NCBI GenBank assembly: GCA_024233215.1
Contig: JACKPW010000036.1
Location: 1-35,990 of the forward strand
Length of the DNA: 35,990 nt
Origin: Verrucomicrobiales bacterium
GTDB lineage: Bacteria; Verrucomicrobiota; Verrucomicrobiia; Limisphaerales; J093
Direction of reading: 5' to 3'
The translations under genes were made by a program, and so were the position numbers. The notes under the pieces are model-generated. The model was not told the DNA's origin, did no database searches, and saw only the letters and a list, made by a program, of their open reading frames with translations. Of this stretch, positions 1 to 8,374 are shown one piece after another. Every line of letters starts with the position of its first letter. Positions within the stretch are counted from its first letter, which is position 1.

Positions 1-1
1 C

Positions 2-31
2 TTGCGAGGAATCGAGTTGGGCCGCTAGACT
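2..31 (+). promoter_or_regulatory. Putative sigma-70 type promoter of the fusion gene
   Basis: TTGCGA at 2-7 and TAGACT at 26-31 are separated by 18 bases. The -10-like hexamer lies 30 bases before the ATG at 62, leaving room for a short leader with an AGGA ribosome site. The same TAGACT hexamer precedes the dihydrouridine synthase and WD40 kinase genes, which is the main support. The -35 match is modest. Confidence 0.4.
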
Positions 32-61
32 CCGGGCCGAGTTTCGAAAGAGCAGGATGAC

Positions 62-2683
62 ATGAACCGACCATTGGTCACCATTGTCCTCGCGGGTGGA
101 AAGGGCACGCGCATGGGATCGAGGAACAAGCACAAGGTATGCTTCGAGGTGCTGGGGGTGCCGGTCATCCTGCGGGCCCTGGAGACCTACAACCTGTGCG
201 GCTCCCGGTTGAATGTGGTCGTGGTGGGCAGCCTGGCAAGGCAGGTCATGGCCACGGTGAACCGGCGGTTTCCGGGCACCGTCTATGCCTATCAGGACAC
301 CCCGCGCGGAACCGGGGACGCCGCCCGGCTGGGTGCCGAAATCCTGGAACGGACGGGTTTTGACGGCGACGTGCTGCTGGTGGCGGGCGACAAGGTGATC
401 GAGCCGCGCATCCTTCAGCAGCTGCTGTCGGTCCACCGCAGGACGGCCGCCGACGTGACCCTGGCCTCCGCGACACGCCCTCTGAACTCGAGCACCGGCA
501 TCCTGCTGCAATCCGACCAGGGCCACATTGTGGGCATCCTCGAGGAGGCGGATCGCCAGCAGTTGTTGGGCTGGTCCGCGTTGAGCGACGCTTTCAGACG
601 GGCGCCCCGGCTCACGTGTGAGGTTGCCTCGGAACTCCTCGCCCGCCACTGCTCCGACAAGACCGCCCGTCGGTTGATCGACCGACTCTGGCAGGGGCGC
701 GAGGCTTCGGCGCCCCTGGCCCGCTCCGACTTCGAGCGCGCCGCACCCGGCCACACCCGCCGGGGATTGCTCCAGGTGGGCACGTTGACCGTGCCGGCCG
801 GCGAGATTCTGGAGCGGTTCGACCAGATGAACCTGTCCACCTACCTGTTTCGTGCGCCGGTGCTGTATGAAGCCCTGCACCGGCTGAGGCCCGCACCGGG
901 CAGCCAGGAAGAGTATCTCACCGACGTGTTCGCGCTTCTGGCGAACCGAAAGCAACCCGCGCGCGTCGTCGGGTGCCGGATCGAGGACCCGGACGACCTG
1001 ATGGCCTTCAACAACCCGCGGGAACTCCAGGCGATTGAGGAGGTGTATCGGCGCAGGCATGGGCAATCGAGCATCGAGGTCGGCCCGCGCACGGGCGGTC
1101 CGCTTCCTTCGGTAGGGGAATGGGAGAACCTGTTGCAGCATCCTTCGGCCGCCGCGCGGCGGCAATTCCGCCAATGGTATGGCGAGGAGGTTCCCTGGCC
1201 GACCTTCCGCCGCGTGCTGCAGGCTTTCGCCGGCCGCTACGGCGCCAATCGTGAGGTGGCAATCATCCGGTCCCCGGGGCGGATCAACCTCCTGGGCCGG
1301 CACATTGACCATCAAGGCGGCTCCGTCAACGTGATGGCGGTCAACCGGGAGGTCTTCCTGGCGGCTTCCCCGCGGGCCGACGACCAGGTGTCGCTGGCCA
1401 ACACCGATCCCGGCACGTTTCCGGGACAGACCTTCCGCATTTCAGATCTGGTGGCGACTCTGAATTGGGATGACTGGCAGCATGTGGTGGACGGACCGCG
1501 CCTTCAGCGACTGCTCGATGACGCGCGAGGCGACTGGACCAACTACGCCAAGGCCGGGGTGCTGCGGCTGCAGGAGCAGTTTCGCGACCGCAGGTTGCGG
1601 GGCCTCGACCTGATGGCATGCGGCGAGATTCCCATGGGGGCGGGACTGAGCTCTTCCTCGGCGCTGGTTGTCGCCACCGCGGAGGCGGTGACGGAGTTCA
1701 ATCAGCTGCCGGTCAGTGCCCGGCGCCTCGTAAGCCTGTGCGGCGAAGGGGAGTGGTTTGTGGGCACGCGCGGCGGGGCGGCCGACCACGCCGCGATCAA
1801 GCTGGCCCGCCGCGGTTTCGTGACCCGGGTGGGCTTCTTCCCGTTCCGCATTGAGGCGTCCGCGCCGTTCCTTCCAGACCACGAACTGATCGTCTGCAAT
1901 TCGGGCATCTACGCCGGCAAATCGAACAAGGTGCGAAGCCTCTTTAACGAAAAGGTGACGGCCTACCACATCGGGCGCGTCTGGTTCACCCTGCTGCGCG
2001 CCGAACTCGCGCCGCGGATTCAGCATTTGCGCGACCTGCAGCCGGCTCACCTCGGCCTCAGCCCGGCCGCCTTCCTGGAACTCCTCGACCAGCTGCCCTG
2101 CCGATTGCCGCGCGCGAAGGTGCAGGCAGCGTTTTCACGAATGTCGCAGGAGCAACGGGCGCAACTGGAGCGGCTTTTCGCCACGCACGACGCCCCGGCC
2201 CAGGGTTATGCCGTCAAGGACGTCGTCCTGTTCGGACTGTCGGAAATGGCGCGCGCCCGGCGTTGCCTGGATCTGCTGGAGCGCCGGGCCTCCGGAGAAC
2301 TCGGACGGCTGATGGCCATTTCCCACGACGGCGATCGGGTCGCCCGGGAAACGAAGAGCGGCCACTGGCGCCCCATCCGGAGGAGGATGACCGACGCGCT
2401 GTTGTCGGAACGGCCGGGGCAACCGCATGGAGGCGACGACCTGGCCCTGCTCTCCGGCGGTTATGGGTGCAGTCTGCCGGCGCTGGACCGGATGGTGGAT
2501 CTTGCCCTTCGTTTGCCGGGGGTTGAAGGCGCGCAGATGGCAGGTGCCGGCCTGGGCGGTTGCATCATGGTCCTGGTCCAAAAGGCACATACCCGGGACG
2601 CCCTGAAGGCTCTGACCGAACACGGGATTCAGGCCGAGGTCTTCCGGCCGATCGCGGGTGCGTCCACGCTCCGGTTCGTCTGA
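62..2683 (+). CDS. Bifunctional sugar-1-phosphate nucleotidyltransferase / GHMP (GALK2-like) sugar kinase
   Basis: An 873-residue fusion. Residues 1 to about 330 form a GlmU-type nucleotidyltransferase: the signature LAGGKGTRM at 10-18 with a lysine at 25, the QDTPRGTGDA segment near 78-87 (GlmU has Q-LGTGHA), VAGD at 107-110 and YLTDVFALL at 285-293. Residues 390-873 form a galactokinase-family GHMP kinase: PGRINLLGRHIDH at 405-417, the phosphate loop PMGAGLSSSSA at 524-534, GTRGGAADH at 568-576 carrying the probable catalytic base Asp575, and the third motif MAGAGLGGC at 826-834. The pattern is closer to GALK2 than to E. coli GalK. The expected outcome is phosphorylation of a free sugar at C1 followed by transfer to a nucleotide; the sugar and nucleotide are unknown. 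The L-fucose enzyme FKP has the same order of activities but different domains. Start: ATG preceded by AGGA. The protein has no signal peptide and should be cytoplasmic. Confidence 0.9.
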   Translation: MNRPLVTIVLAGGKGTRMGSRNKHKVCFEVLGVPVILRALETYNLCGSRLNVVVVGSLARQVMATVNRRFPGTVYAYQDTPRGTGDAARLGAEILERTGFDGDVLLVAGDKVIEPRILQQLLSVHRRTAADVTLASATRPLNSSTGILLQSDQGHIVGILEEADRQQLLGWSALSDAFRRAPRLTCEVASELLARHCSDKTARRLIDRLWQGREASAPLARSDFERAAPGHTRRGLLQVGTLTVPAGEILERFDQMNLSTYLFRAPVLYEALHRLRPAPGSQEEYLTDVFALLANRKQPARVVGCRIEDPDDLMAFNNPRELQAIEEVYRRRHGQSSIEVGPRTGGPLPSVGEWENLLQHPSAAARRQFRQWYGEEVPWPTFRRVLQAFAGRYGANREVAIIRSPGRINLLGRHIDHQGGSVNVMAVNREVFLAASPRADDQVSLANTDPGTFPGQTFRISDLVATLNWDDWQHVVDGPRLQRLLDDARGDWTNYAKAGVLRLQEQFRDRRLRGLDLMACGEIPMGAGLSSSSALVVATAEAVTEFNQLPVSARRLVSLCGEGEWFVGTRGGAADHAAIKLARRGFVTRVGFFPFRIEASAPFLPDHELIVCNSGIYAGKSNKVRSLFNEKVTAYHIGRVWFTLLRAELAPRIQHLRDLQPAHLGLSPAAFLELLDQLPCRLPRAKVQAAFSRMSQEQRAQLERLFATHDAPAQGYAVKDVVLFGLSEMARARRCLDLLERRASGELGRLMAISHDGDRVARETKSGHWRPIRRRMTDALLSERPGQPHGGDDLALLSGGYGCSLPALDRMVDLALRLPGVEGAQMAGAGLGGCIMVLVQKAHTRDALKALTEHGIQAEVFRPIAGASTLRFV

Positions 2684-2700
2684 GCCCTCCGGGGAAAGCC

Positions 2701-2780
2701 GTAGCCGCGGACGTCAGTTCGCGCAAATCTCCCGAGGTCCAGCCGGCCGAACAAATGCGCGGACTGACGTCCGCGGCTAC
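2701..2780. repeat. Inverted pair of REP-like hairpins (family A)
   Basis: Two 25-base units face each other at 2701-2725 and 2756-2780 and match at 24 of 25 positions, with a 30-base spacer. Each unit starts with GTAG, then C, then a hairpin of stem CGCGGAC, loop GTCA and stem GTCCGCG. The left copy has one C-to-T change that leaves a G-U pair. The right copy overlaps the end of the DUF1501 gene and supplies its TAG stop. A third copy lies at 8724-8748. A GTAG foot next to a short hairpin is the architecture of REP elements linked to RAYT transposases. Confidence 0.85.
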
Positions 2781-4015
2781 GCAGCGGGCCAGAGCGAAGC
2801 CGGCTCGAAAGTGCCCCCAAGCAGATCCGCGGCGTCGAGTCCCAGCCAGTTGCCCAACACCGCCGAATAGAGCTGGCGGAAATCGACGCTGTGACGCAGG
2901 CCGCCCTGGTCGAGATCAGTGAGGCTGGGATGGCTCCCGAGCAATCCCGCGGCCACGCCGCCTCCGGCCAGGAACACCGGCCCCGCAGCCCCGTGATTGG
3001 TGCCGTGCCGGCCATTCTCCTCCAGCGTCCGACCAAACTCCGAGAAGGTCATCAGCACGACGCGATCCAGCAGGTCATGGCGACGCAGGTCGCGGACGAA
3101 GGCCGCCACTCCCGTGGCCAGTTGTTCGAGCAACGCGTCGTGGTTGCCGGCCTGGTTGGCGTGATTGTCGAACCCGCCGATCCCGCCGCCGCCCAGTTCG
3201 GCGAAGAAGATACGGGTGCCCAGGTCCGCCTGGATGAGTTGGGAGATGCCCCGCAAATCCTGTGCGAACGGGAAGTCCGGATAGCCGTTGCCACCCTCGC
3301 CCTGCTCCAGGATGGCGCGCAATCGGCTCGATTGCGCTTCGGCCTCCGCTGCGGCCTGACGGACCTGGTTGAGGAGTGGATTCACTGGTGCTTCCGCATG
3401 AGCCGATCCCCTGACGCTCTTCGCCCGGCCATCCCGGAGTAGCAGGTCCTGCGGTCCGCGAAATGCCGGCACCACCGCAGCAGCGGCGTTGAGCGCGAAA
3501 GGCCGCGGGATGCCGCCCATGAAGCAGGCGGGTGTGGCCGTTCCGGGTCGTGCGATGAGGGCATCCGCCGCCCGTCCGATCCAGCCGGTCTGACGCGGCG
3601 TTTCACCGGGATCGGCAACATGCCAGGTGCGCATGGCCCCGTCGTGATCGCGACTCAGCTTGTCGCAGCCCACCCCCTGCAGGATGCCGAGCAATCCCTC
3701 GTCATGCAGTGCCTTGAACGCCTGCAGCCGCGGATGGAAGCCCAGTTCGTCGTTGAGCTTGAGCACTTCGTCTTCCCGCAAGTGCAGGGTGGGCCGGGCC
3801 TTGATGTAGGCGTCGTTGGTAAACGGGACCACGGAGTTCAAGCCATCGTTGCCACCGCTGAGCTGGAGCACGACGAGGATGGTCTCGTCCGGACCGGGGC
3901 GCCTGCGGGCAGCCTCACCGGCACGCGCGAGGAAGCCGGGGATGCGGGGCGCAAAGGTCAGCAGCGCGGAAGCGCCAAGGGTGGTCTGCAGAAAGTGGCG
4001 GCGGCTTTGGTGCAT
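2777..4015 (-). CDS. DUF1501 domain-containing exported protein
   Basis: A 412-residue DUF1501 (PF07394) protein. The N-terminus has a twin-arginine signal (SRRHFLQ at residues 4-10, then a hydrophobic stretch to about 30), so Tat export is expected. The body starts with LQLSGGNDGLNSVVP, the conserved beginning of DUF1501 proteins, and later has TFSEFGRTLEENG and GTNHGAAGPVFLAGG, typical of the family and reminiscent of the alkaline-phosphatase/sulfatase-like fold. The biochemical role of DUF1501 is not established. The gene follows the DUF1800 gene by 8 bases, and the two families are commonly paired in Planctomycetes and Verrucomicrobia, so co-transcription and joint function are likely. 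The TAG stop lies inside a REP-like repeat, so the extreme C-terminus may have been altered by repeat insertion. Confidence 0.93.
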   Translation of the reverse strand: MHQSRRHFLQTTLGASALLTFAPRIPGFLARAGEAARRRPGPDETILVVLQLSGGNDGLNSVVPFTNDAYIKARPTLHLREDEVLKLNDELGFHPRLQAFKALHDEGLLGILQGVGCDKLSRDHDGAMRTWHVADPGETPRQTGWIGRAADALIARPGTATPACFMGGIPRPFALNAAAAVVPAFRGPQDLLLRDGRAKSVRGSAHAEAPVNPLLNQVRQAAAEAEAQSSRLRAILEQGEGGNGYPDFPFAQDLRGISQLIQADLGTRIFFAELGGGGIGGFDNHANQAGNHDALLEQLATGVAAFVRDLRRHDLLDRVVLMTFSEFGRTLEENGRHGTNHGAAGPVFLAGGGVAAGLLGSHPSLTDLDQGGLRHSVDFRQLYSAVLGNWLGLDAADLLGGTFEPASLWPAA

Positions 4016-4023
4016 AACACGGC

Positions 4024-5397
4024 TCAGGCAAGCTGGAATTCGGGACGGGCGACCAGGCGGGCCACCACTTCGCGAGGGGAAGTCGCTCCGCCGGCGAGGT
4101 CAGGCTCCGCCGGGAGTCCCAGGAGTTCGGTGAAGAAACCGACGGGATCATCGGATGGCGAGCGACCGTGACGTTCCATCGTTCGCGCGGGATCGAGCCG
4201 CCCCTTGTAGCGGCCATCGGGTTGGAGCAGTTCGTGGAGGAGATTCAGGCGTGCGGCCATGGTGGCGTCCGTGATCCAGGCCCTGCCGCCCGGCCAACCG
4301 CGCAGGGTGGGTGGGTTCGCCAGGTCCTGGCCGAGGTTTGCCAGGTCCTGCGCCAGCGGTTCCGTGGGCAGAATGCCTTCCAAAGACCGGGCCAACCCCA
4401 CCACGAGTTCCACTGGGGACTTCATCCGCTGCTGCAGCGCGAGTGGGGAGTAGAAGAGGTTTGATTGGAGGATCCTCCAGACCAGGAGGGTCGCTCCACC
4501 TTGCAGGCACGCATTCGCCAGCGGGTCTGTGAGCAAGGCCGGGGGTTCGTCCACATCGGAGACAAACGCCTGAAAAAGCCGCCGTGCCAACCAGCGTGTC
4601 ATGGCAGGATGAAACAGCACGCTTCTGACGACACCCACGCGGTCAAGCGGGCCGGCCTCATCGAACAGCTGTTTATCGCCATCGTCGTGCTCTCGTTCGA
4701 TGAACCGCAGCCTGCCGCGGACCACAAACCAGCCGGTCATGGCCCGGGCGGCCTCTCTCACTTCATCTTGCGTGACGCTCTCGGGGCCGAGGGCGAAGTC
4801 CTCAAGAAACGCGCGGGCCAGCTCGGTGTTGGGTCGAGCCCGCCGGTTCTCGCCTTCGCCCAGCGCCTGCAGAACAGCAGGGTCTTTCAGTTGCTCCTCC
4901 AACACATCCACGAACGTCGATCGAGCAAGCCCACGAAGGCTGCGGACCCGACCGGCCAGCAATCCGGGATCCCCCACGCGATCCGCTCGGATCGCCAGGC
5001 TCGCATGCCAGAACAGGGTCATCCGTTCGCCGAACGGATCGGGCGTCTCGATCATCCGCCGCAGCCACCAGGCGCTTACCGCCGTGCCGGAGCCGGGGCT
5101 TGCCGGCTCAAGCTCGTCGAACTGGGGGTTGAAGGATTCCGTGGCGTGGTAACCGTCTACCATCAGTCGCCCAGCCGTCTCTTCCGGCCCGTCCGCAACC
5201 GCCTGCTGAAGCTCCGTCCAAGTGGCCCCGAATCCCGCGCGTCGCAGCAGATGCGCTGCCAGGGCCGGGGTCCAGGGATGGTCCGCATCCGGCTCGAACG
5301 GCGCCCACGCCCATTCGGGATCGACCGTGGCAAGGGTGAGGTTGGCGTCTGGTGCGGGCATGGCAGCAACGTGTCTCAATCGGGACATTCTGTCCAT
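4024..5397 (-). CDS. DUF1800 domain-containing protein
   Basis: A 457-residue DUF1800 (PF08811) protein. Diagnostic segments are AAHLLRRAGFGATWTEL near residues 47-63, ERMTLFWHASLAI around 121-133, and RPNTELARAFLEDFALG followed by TQDEVREAARAMTGW near 188-221. It is first in a two-gene unit with the DUF1501 gene 8 bases downstream. No signal peptide is visible in the 40 residues before the domain, whereas its partner has a clear Tat signal, so how it is exported, if it is, is unclear. ATG at 5397 is the longest start; ATGs at residues 4 and 13 are also possible and no strong ribosome site decides. DUF1800 function is unknown. Confidence 0.9.
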   Translation of the reverse strand: MDRMSRLRHVAAMPAPDANLTLATVDPEWAWAPFEPDADHPWTPALAAHLLRRAGFGATWTELQQAVADGPEETAGRLMVDGYHATESFNPQFDELEPASPGSGTAVSAWWLRRMIETPDPFGERMTLFWHASLAIRADRVGDPGLLAGRVRSLRGLARSTFVDVLEEQLKDPAVLQALGEGENRRARPNTELARAFLEDFALGPESVTQDEVREAARAMTGWFVVRGRLRFIEREHDDGDKQLFDEAGPLDRVGVVRSVLFHPAMTRWLARRLFQAFVSDVDEPPALLTDPLANACLQGGATLLVWRILQSNLFYSPLALQQRMKSPVELVVGLARSLEGILPTEPLAQDLANLGQDLANPPTLRGWPGGRAWITDATMAARLNLLHELLQPDGRYKGRLDPARTMERHGRSPSDDPVGFFTELLGLPAEPDLAGGATSPREVVARLVARPEFQLA

Positions 5398-5520
5398 GAG
5401 CCGAGCGACGGGGTCAGTCCTGCAGCTATTGACGGCGCTCTTTCCGTCGATCGCGAGGACGGATCCCGGAGCGGCGCAGGGTCCATTCGACTTCGGCGCT
5501 GAACATTCATCGGTTTCGGT

Positions 5521-7293
5521 TCATTCTCCTGCTCCCGCAAAGTCCAACGTCAGGCTTGCGGAAGGAGGCTGTTTCCCGCCGCCCAATCCAAATTCCGCAC
5601 GATTCACCTGCCCGGCGACCGCCAGCAGGAGGTTGATGGCCATCTCCGCTTCCTCGCGGGTGTGGCCTTCCTCGATCATGTTGTTGCGCACCATCGCGTC
5701 GAAGTTGAGCCGCAGCAGGTCACGGATTGCGCCGCCGTGCAGCGTCAATCGCGTGTGACTGCCGGCGGCGGAAATGGGCTTCGTGCCGCCGTGGCCGGTC
5801 AACGAGTCCACGAGGCGTCGCGCCACGGATTCCGACGAACTCAGGATGGCGAACTCCCCGGGCATCGCGAGCGTGGGCTGGAAGTTGAACCGGATGTTCC
5901 CCTGCTCGGCCTCCGTCAATCCCACGGTGGAGAAGTGCGAGGTGGTGATGGCGATGCCGCCATGGCGCGGTCGATCCAGGATCAGGCCGGGCTCGGCCTT
6001 CTGGCCGCGGGTGAAGTTGATCAATCCCAGCGCCTTCTGCCACGCCTCCTCCAGCACCGGCCGGAATGCCTCGGGATCGCGCAGTCGCAGGACGAGCGCG
6101 AATCCCGGCAGTTGCGGCTCCGGGGCGGGTGCATCGTCGGCGAAGTCCTGTCGGGCCACGACAAAGCTCACCTCCGGTTGCGGTGCCGCCATGATCTCGT
6201 CGGTCAGGTTCCGTCCGCTGAAGAAGATCCCCATCATGTTCTCGAAGAAGATGAGCCCGGACGTGCGCGCCGGGAAAAGATCGTCCTTCGCCGAGTAGAA
6301 GCTGTGAAGGTCACGGTTCAAACGAAGCGCGGCGATCTCCCCCGGCAGCCGTGGATCCGGCAACAGCGTGTCCATGTCGCCCAGAGGGAGCGGCGGCGCA
6401 ACGGGGTTCTCCCCCGGGCCCACCTTCACCTGCGCGCTCAGCCTTCCCTTCGCGACGTAGAGTCCCGCCGCGAGCCAGTCGGCGGATTTCAGCGAGTCCG
6501 GCAGACCGCCAATCAACAGCGCCGCCAGCGGATTGCCGCCCGACTCTTCAAGCCCCTCGAGGAATCCCGGAGCGTGGCGGAGCACGCGCAGGTTGAGAAA
6601 AAGCATGGCCGCCGGATCCCCCAGGGCGGTTCGTGCCGCCGCGTAGCCGGCATCCCCGGCCAGCGTTTCGGACTTCGGGCCACGCGCGGCAGCCAGCACA
6701 TGCTCCAGCACTTCGGAGTCATTGGCGGCCACAAGGCGCGAGCCGCTGACGACGTGCGATTCCACACCGTTGAAGGTCCAGCGCGCCAGGCCGTCTTGTT
6801 CATCGGAGCGGACCACATCCGGTTCGCCCCGTTTCTCCGCCTCGCCGCGGGCGATGTTGACAGCCAGTTCATGCACACGCTTCAGGAGGTCGGGATTCAG
6901 CGAATCGGTCAGCAGCACGGTGCGATCGCCGGGCGCCGCGGCGAACAGGGCGCCGCCACCGGTGAGTTCACGCAGGGCGGTCCGCCAGTCGGTGGCCAGG
7001 CTGACCTGGAACATCCCGATCCCCGCACGCAGTTCCTGGAACTTGGGGTTCTCGACGAGTTCGGGCCAAAGGGGCAGCGCTTCCACACGGGCGGCGAAGT
7101 CCTCGGAGAGCAGCGGGTCGAGCAGGGCCTGCGGCTGGAGGATTTCGAGGCAGACCACCGCGGCGGCGGGCACACTGCGGCGGAGCTGTTCCCCGGGCTC
7201 TGAGGCGCGGCACGCCAACTGGATTCCAAGGGGGGCGGCGAACAGGCCCGCGAGGAGGAGGGGCTGCCAGCGATGGCGATGGGGACGGTTCAT
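5521..7293 (-). CDS. Large exported protein of unknown function
   Basis: A 590-residue protein beginning with a basic segment and a hydrophobic stretch (residues 1-30), consistent with a Sec signal peptide. The mature part starts with LRRSVPAAAVVCLEILQP. A short 'VPA.....LE' opening followed by a long mixed alpha/beta body is seen in large exported Verrucomicrobia/Planctomycetes proteins of the DUF3352 type, but I cannot place it in a family with confidence. There is no catalytic motif, repeat or C-terminal anchor. A cysteine in the signal region (QLAC) is a poor lipobox. The start is ATG at 7293, with a TTTGAGG purine-rich segment about 12 bases upstream; an in-frame TTG 21 bases earlier is less likely. 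It diverges from the pseudopilin gene. Confidence 0.75.
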   Translation of the reverse strand: MNRPHRHRWQPLLLAGLFAAPLGIQLACRASEPGEQLRRSVPAAAVVCLEILQPQALLDPLLSEDFAARVEALPLWPELVENPKFQELRAGIGMFQVSLATDWRTALRELTGGGALFAAAPGDRTVLLTDSLNPDLLKRVHELAVNIARGEAEKRGEPDVVRSDEQDGLARWTFNGVESHVVSGSRLVAANDSEVLEHVLAAARGPKSETLAGDAGYAAARTALGDPAAMLFLNLRVLRHAPGFLEGLEESGGNPLAALLIGGLPDSLKSADWLAAGLYVAKGRLSAQVKVGPGENPVAPPLPLGDMDTLLPDPRLPGEIAALRLNRDLHSFYSAKDDLFPARTSGLIFFENMMGIFFSGRNLTDEIMAAPQPEVSFVVARQDFADDAPAPEPQLPGFALVLRLRDPEAFRPVLEEAWQKALGLINFTRGQKAEPGLILDRPRHGGIAITTSHFSTVGLTEAEQGNIRFNFQPTLAMPGEFAILSSSESVARRLVDSLTGHGGTKPISAAGSHTRLTLHGGAIRDLLRLNFDAMVRNNMIEEGHTREEAEMAINLLLAVAGQVNRAEFGLGGGKQPPSASLTLDFAGAGE

Positions 7294-7485
7294 GTTGTTC
7301 GGAAGACACCTCAAACCGGGGCCAAGTTACAGCAAACGCGGTGGCGCCAGGCCCTCTTTCCCGCAGCGCGAATCCGGAGCCTCCGGACAATCCTTGATGC
7401 GGTCGCATCGGCTTTGGTCCCGGAGGGTCTGTGCGGTGGGGTGCCCGGACGAGGTTGCTTCCCCGAGGGCAGCCGGATTTCCCGA

Positions 7486-7514
7486 TTGCTCCGGCTCGGC
7501 GTGAGTGTTACTAA
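7486..7514 (+). promoter_or_regulatory. Putative promoter of the pseudopilin gene
   Basis: TTGCTC at 7486-7491 and TACTAA at 7509-7514 are separated by exactly 17 bases, 38 bases before the ATG at 7553. The -10-like hexamer covers the in-frame GTG at 7505, which argues that the protein starts at the ATG. Confidence 0.45.
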
Positions 7515-7552
7515 AACCAATCAAGAACGAAACGATCCATCACGGACTTGCC

Positions 7553-8356
7553 ATGAAACTCGCGACCCTGCCGTTCCCTCCCGCACGCCGCCGGCCGACC
7601 GGCATCGGCTTCACGCTGATCGAGCTGCTGGTGGTGATTGCCATCATTGCCATCCTGGCGGGCATGCTGCTCCCCGCCCTGGCCAAGGCCAAGGAGAAGG
7701 GGCGCCAGACGGCCTGCCTGAACAACCTCCGCCAGATCGGGCTCGGGACGATCATGTACGTCAACGACTACGCGCATTACCCCGGCTGCATCAAGGTGCC
7801 CGAGTTCTACTACCTCTGGCCGCTGCGGCTCTTCAGTCAAATGGGGACGAACCGGGCCTCGTTCTGGTGTCCCTCGAACAAGCCCGACTCGCAGTGGAAC
7901 ACCAACGTGAACAAGACCCTCACCCGCGGCATTGACTTCGTGATCGCCTCGGGCAACGGCACGCGCTTCAGCTACGGTTACAACGACTGGGGCGTCGGCG
8001 CCGTCACCATGAACATCGCGCTCCAACTCGGCCTCGGCGGCGACGTGAATCCACCGGGCCAGCCGGAGATGAAGGAGAGCCGCGTCCGGGCTCCCTCCAG
8101 CATGATCATGCTCGCGGACAGCAAAACGGACGGTTCCTGGGATGGCAACATCGACCCGAAGGAGAAGGACCAGTGGCCTGCCAAACGCCACAGCGGCAGC
8201 TGCGTCCTGATGTTCGCCGATGGCCACGCCGAATCCGCCCGTCGACAATCCGTGGTGGACCCCACCAACGACGAATGGCGGCGCCGCTGGAACAACGACA
8301 ACGAGCCGCACCGCGAGTTCACCTGGGCTCCGGACGACGGGACCAGCCCGGATTGA
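7553..8356 (+). CDS. Type II secretion system pseudopilin-like protein (prepilin leader, H-x9-DG)
   Basis: A 267-residue protein with a class III prepilin leader: a basic start, Gly19 before the cut, then Phe20-Thr-Leu-Ile-Glu24 and a hydrophobic helix to about residue 43. A GspO/PilD-type peptidase would cut at Gly19/Phe20. The mature part contains ACLNNLRQIG (about 54-63) and, near the C-terminus, HSGSCVLMFADG, the H-x9-DG motif of the large pseudopilin families (DUF1559-like) of Planctomycetes and Verrucomicrobia. These are predicted surface or periplasmic proteins; whether they form a pilus or secretion pseudopilus is not known. It stands alone, with only a GspF-like gene, in opposite orientation, nearby. 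The ATG is chosen over a GTG at 7505 because a good promoter match covers that GTG. Confidence 0.9.
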   Translation: MKLATLPFPPARRRPTGIGFTLIELLVVIAIIAILAGMLLPALAKAKEKGRQTACLNNLRQIGLGTIMYVNDYAHYPGCIKVPEFYYLWPLRLFSQMGTNRASFWCPSNKPDSQWNTNVNKTLTRGIDFVIASGNGTRFSYGYNDWGVGAVTMNIALQLGLGGDVNPPGQPEMKESRVRAPSSMIMLADSKTDGSWDGNIDPKEKDQWPAKRHSGSCVLMFADGHAESARRQSVVDPTNDEWRRRWNNDNEPHREFTWAPDDGTSPD

Positions 8357-8374
8357 TGAACCGGAGCCGGCGGC

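Noticed and set aside
5662..7203. Long frame on the plus strand opposite the large exported protein
   Set aside because: Rich in Arg, Gln and His, no signal peptide or domain; the minus strand has a signal peptide and normal composition.
7220..7235. Lipobox-like QLAC in the large exported protein
   Set aside because: Leucine is not at the -3 position and the residues around are not typical; a normal signal peptidase site is as likely.
7505..7552. Upstream GTG start for the pseudopilin
   Set aside because: A promoter match covers this GTG; the ATG at 7553 gives a standard prepilin leader.
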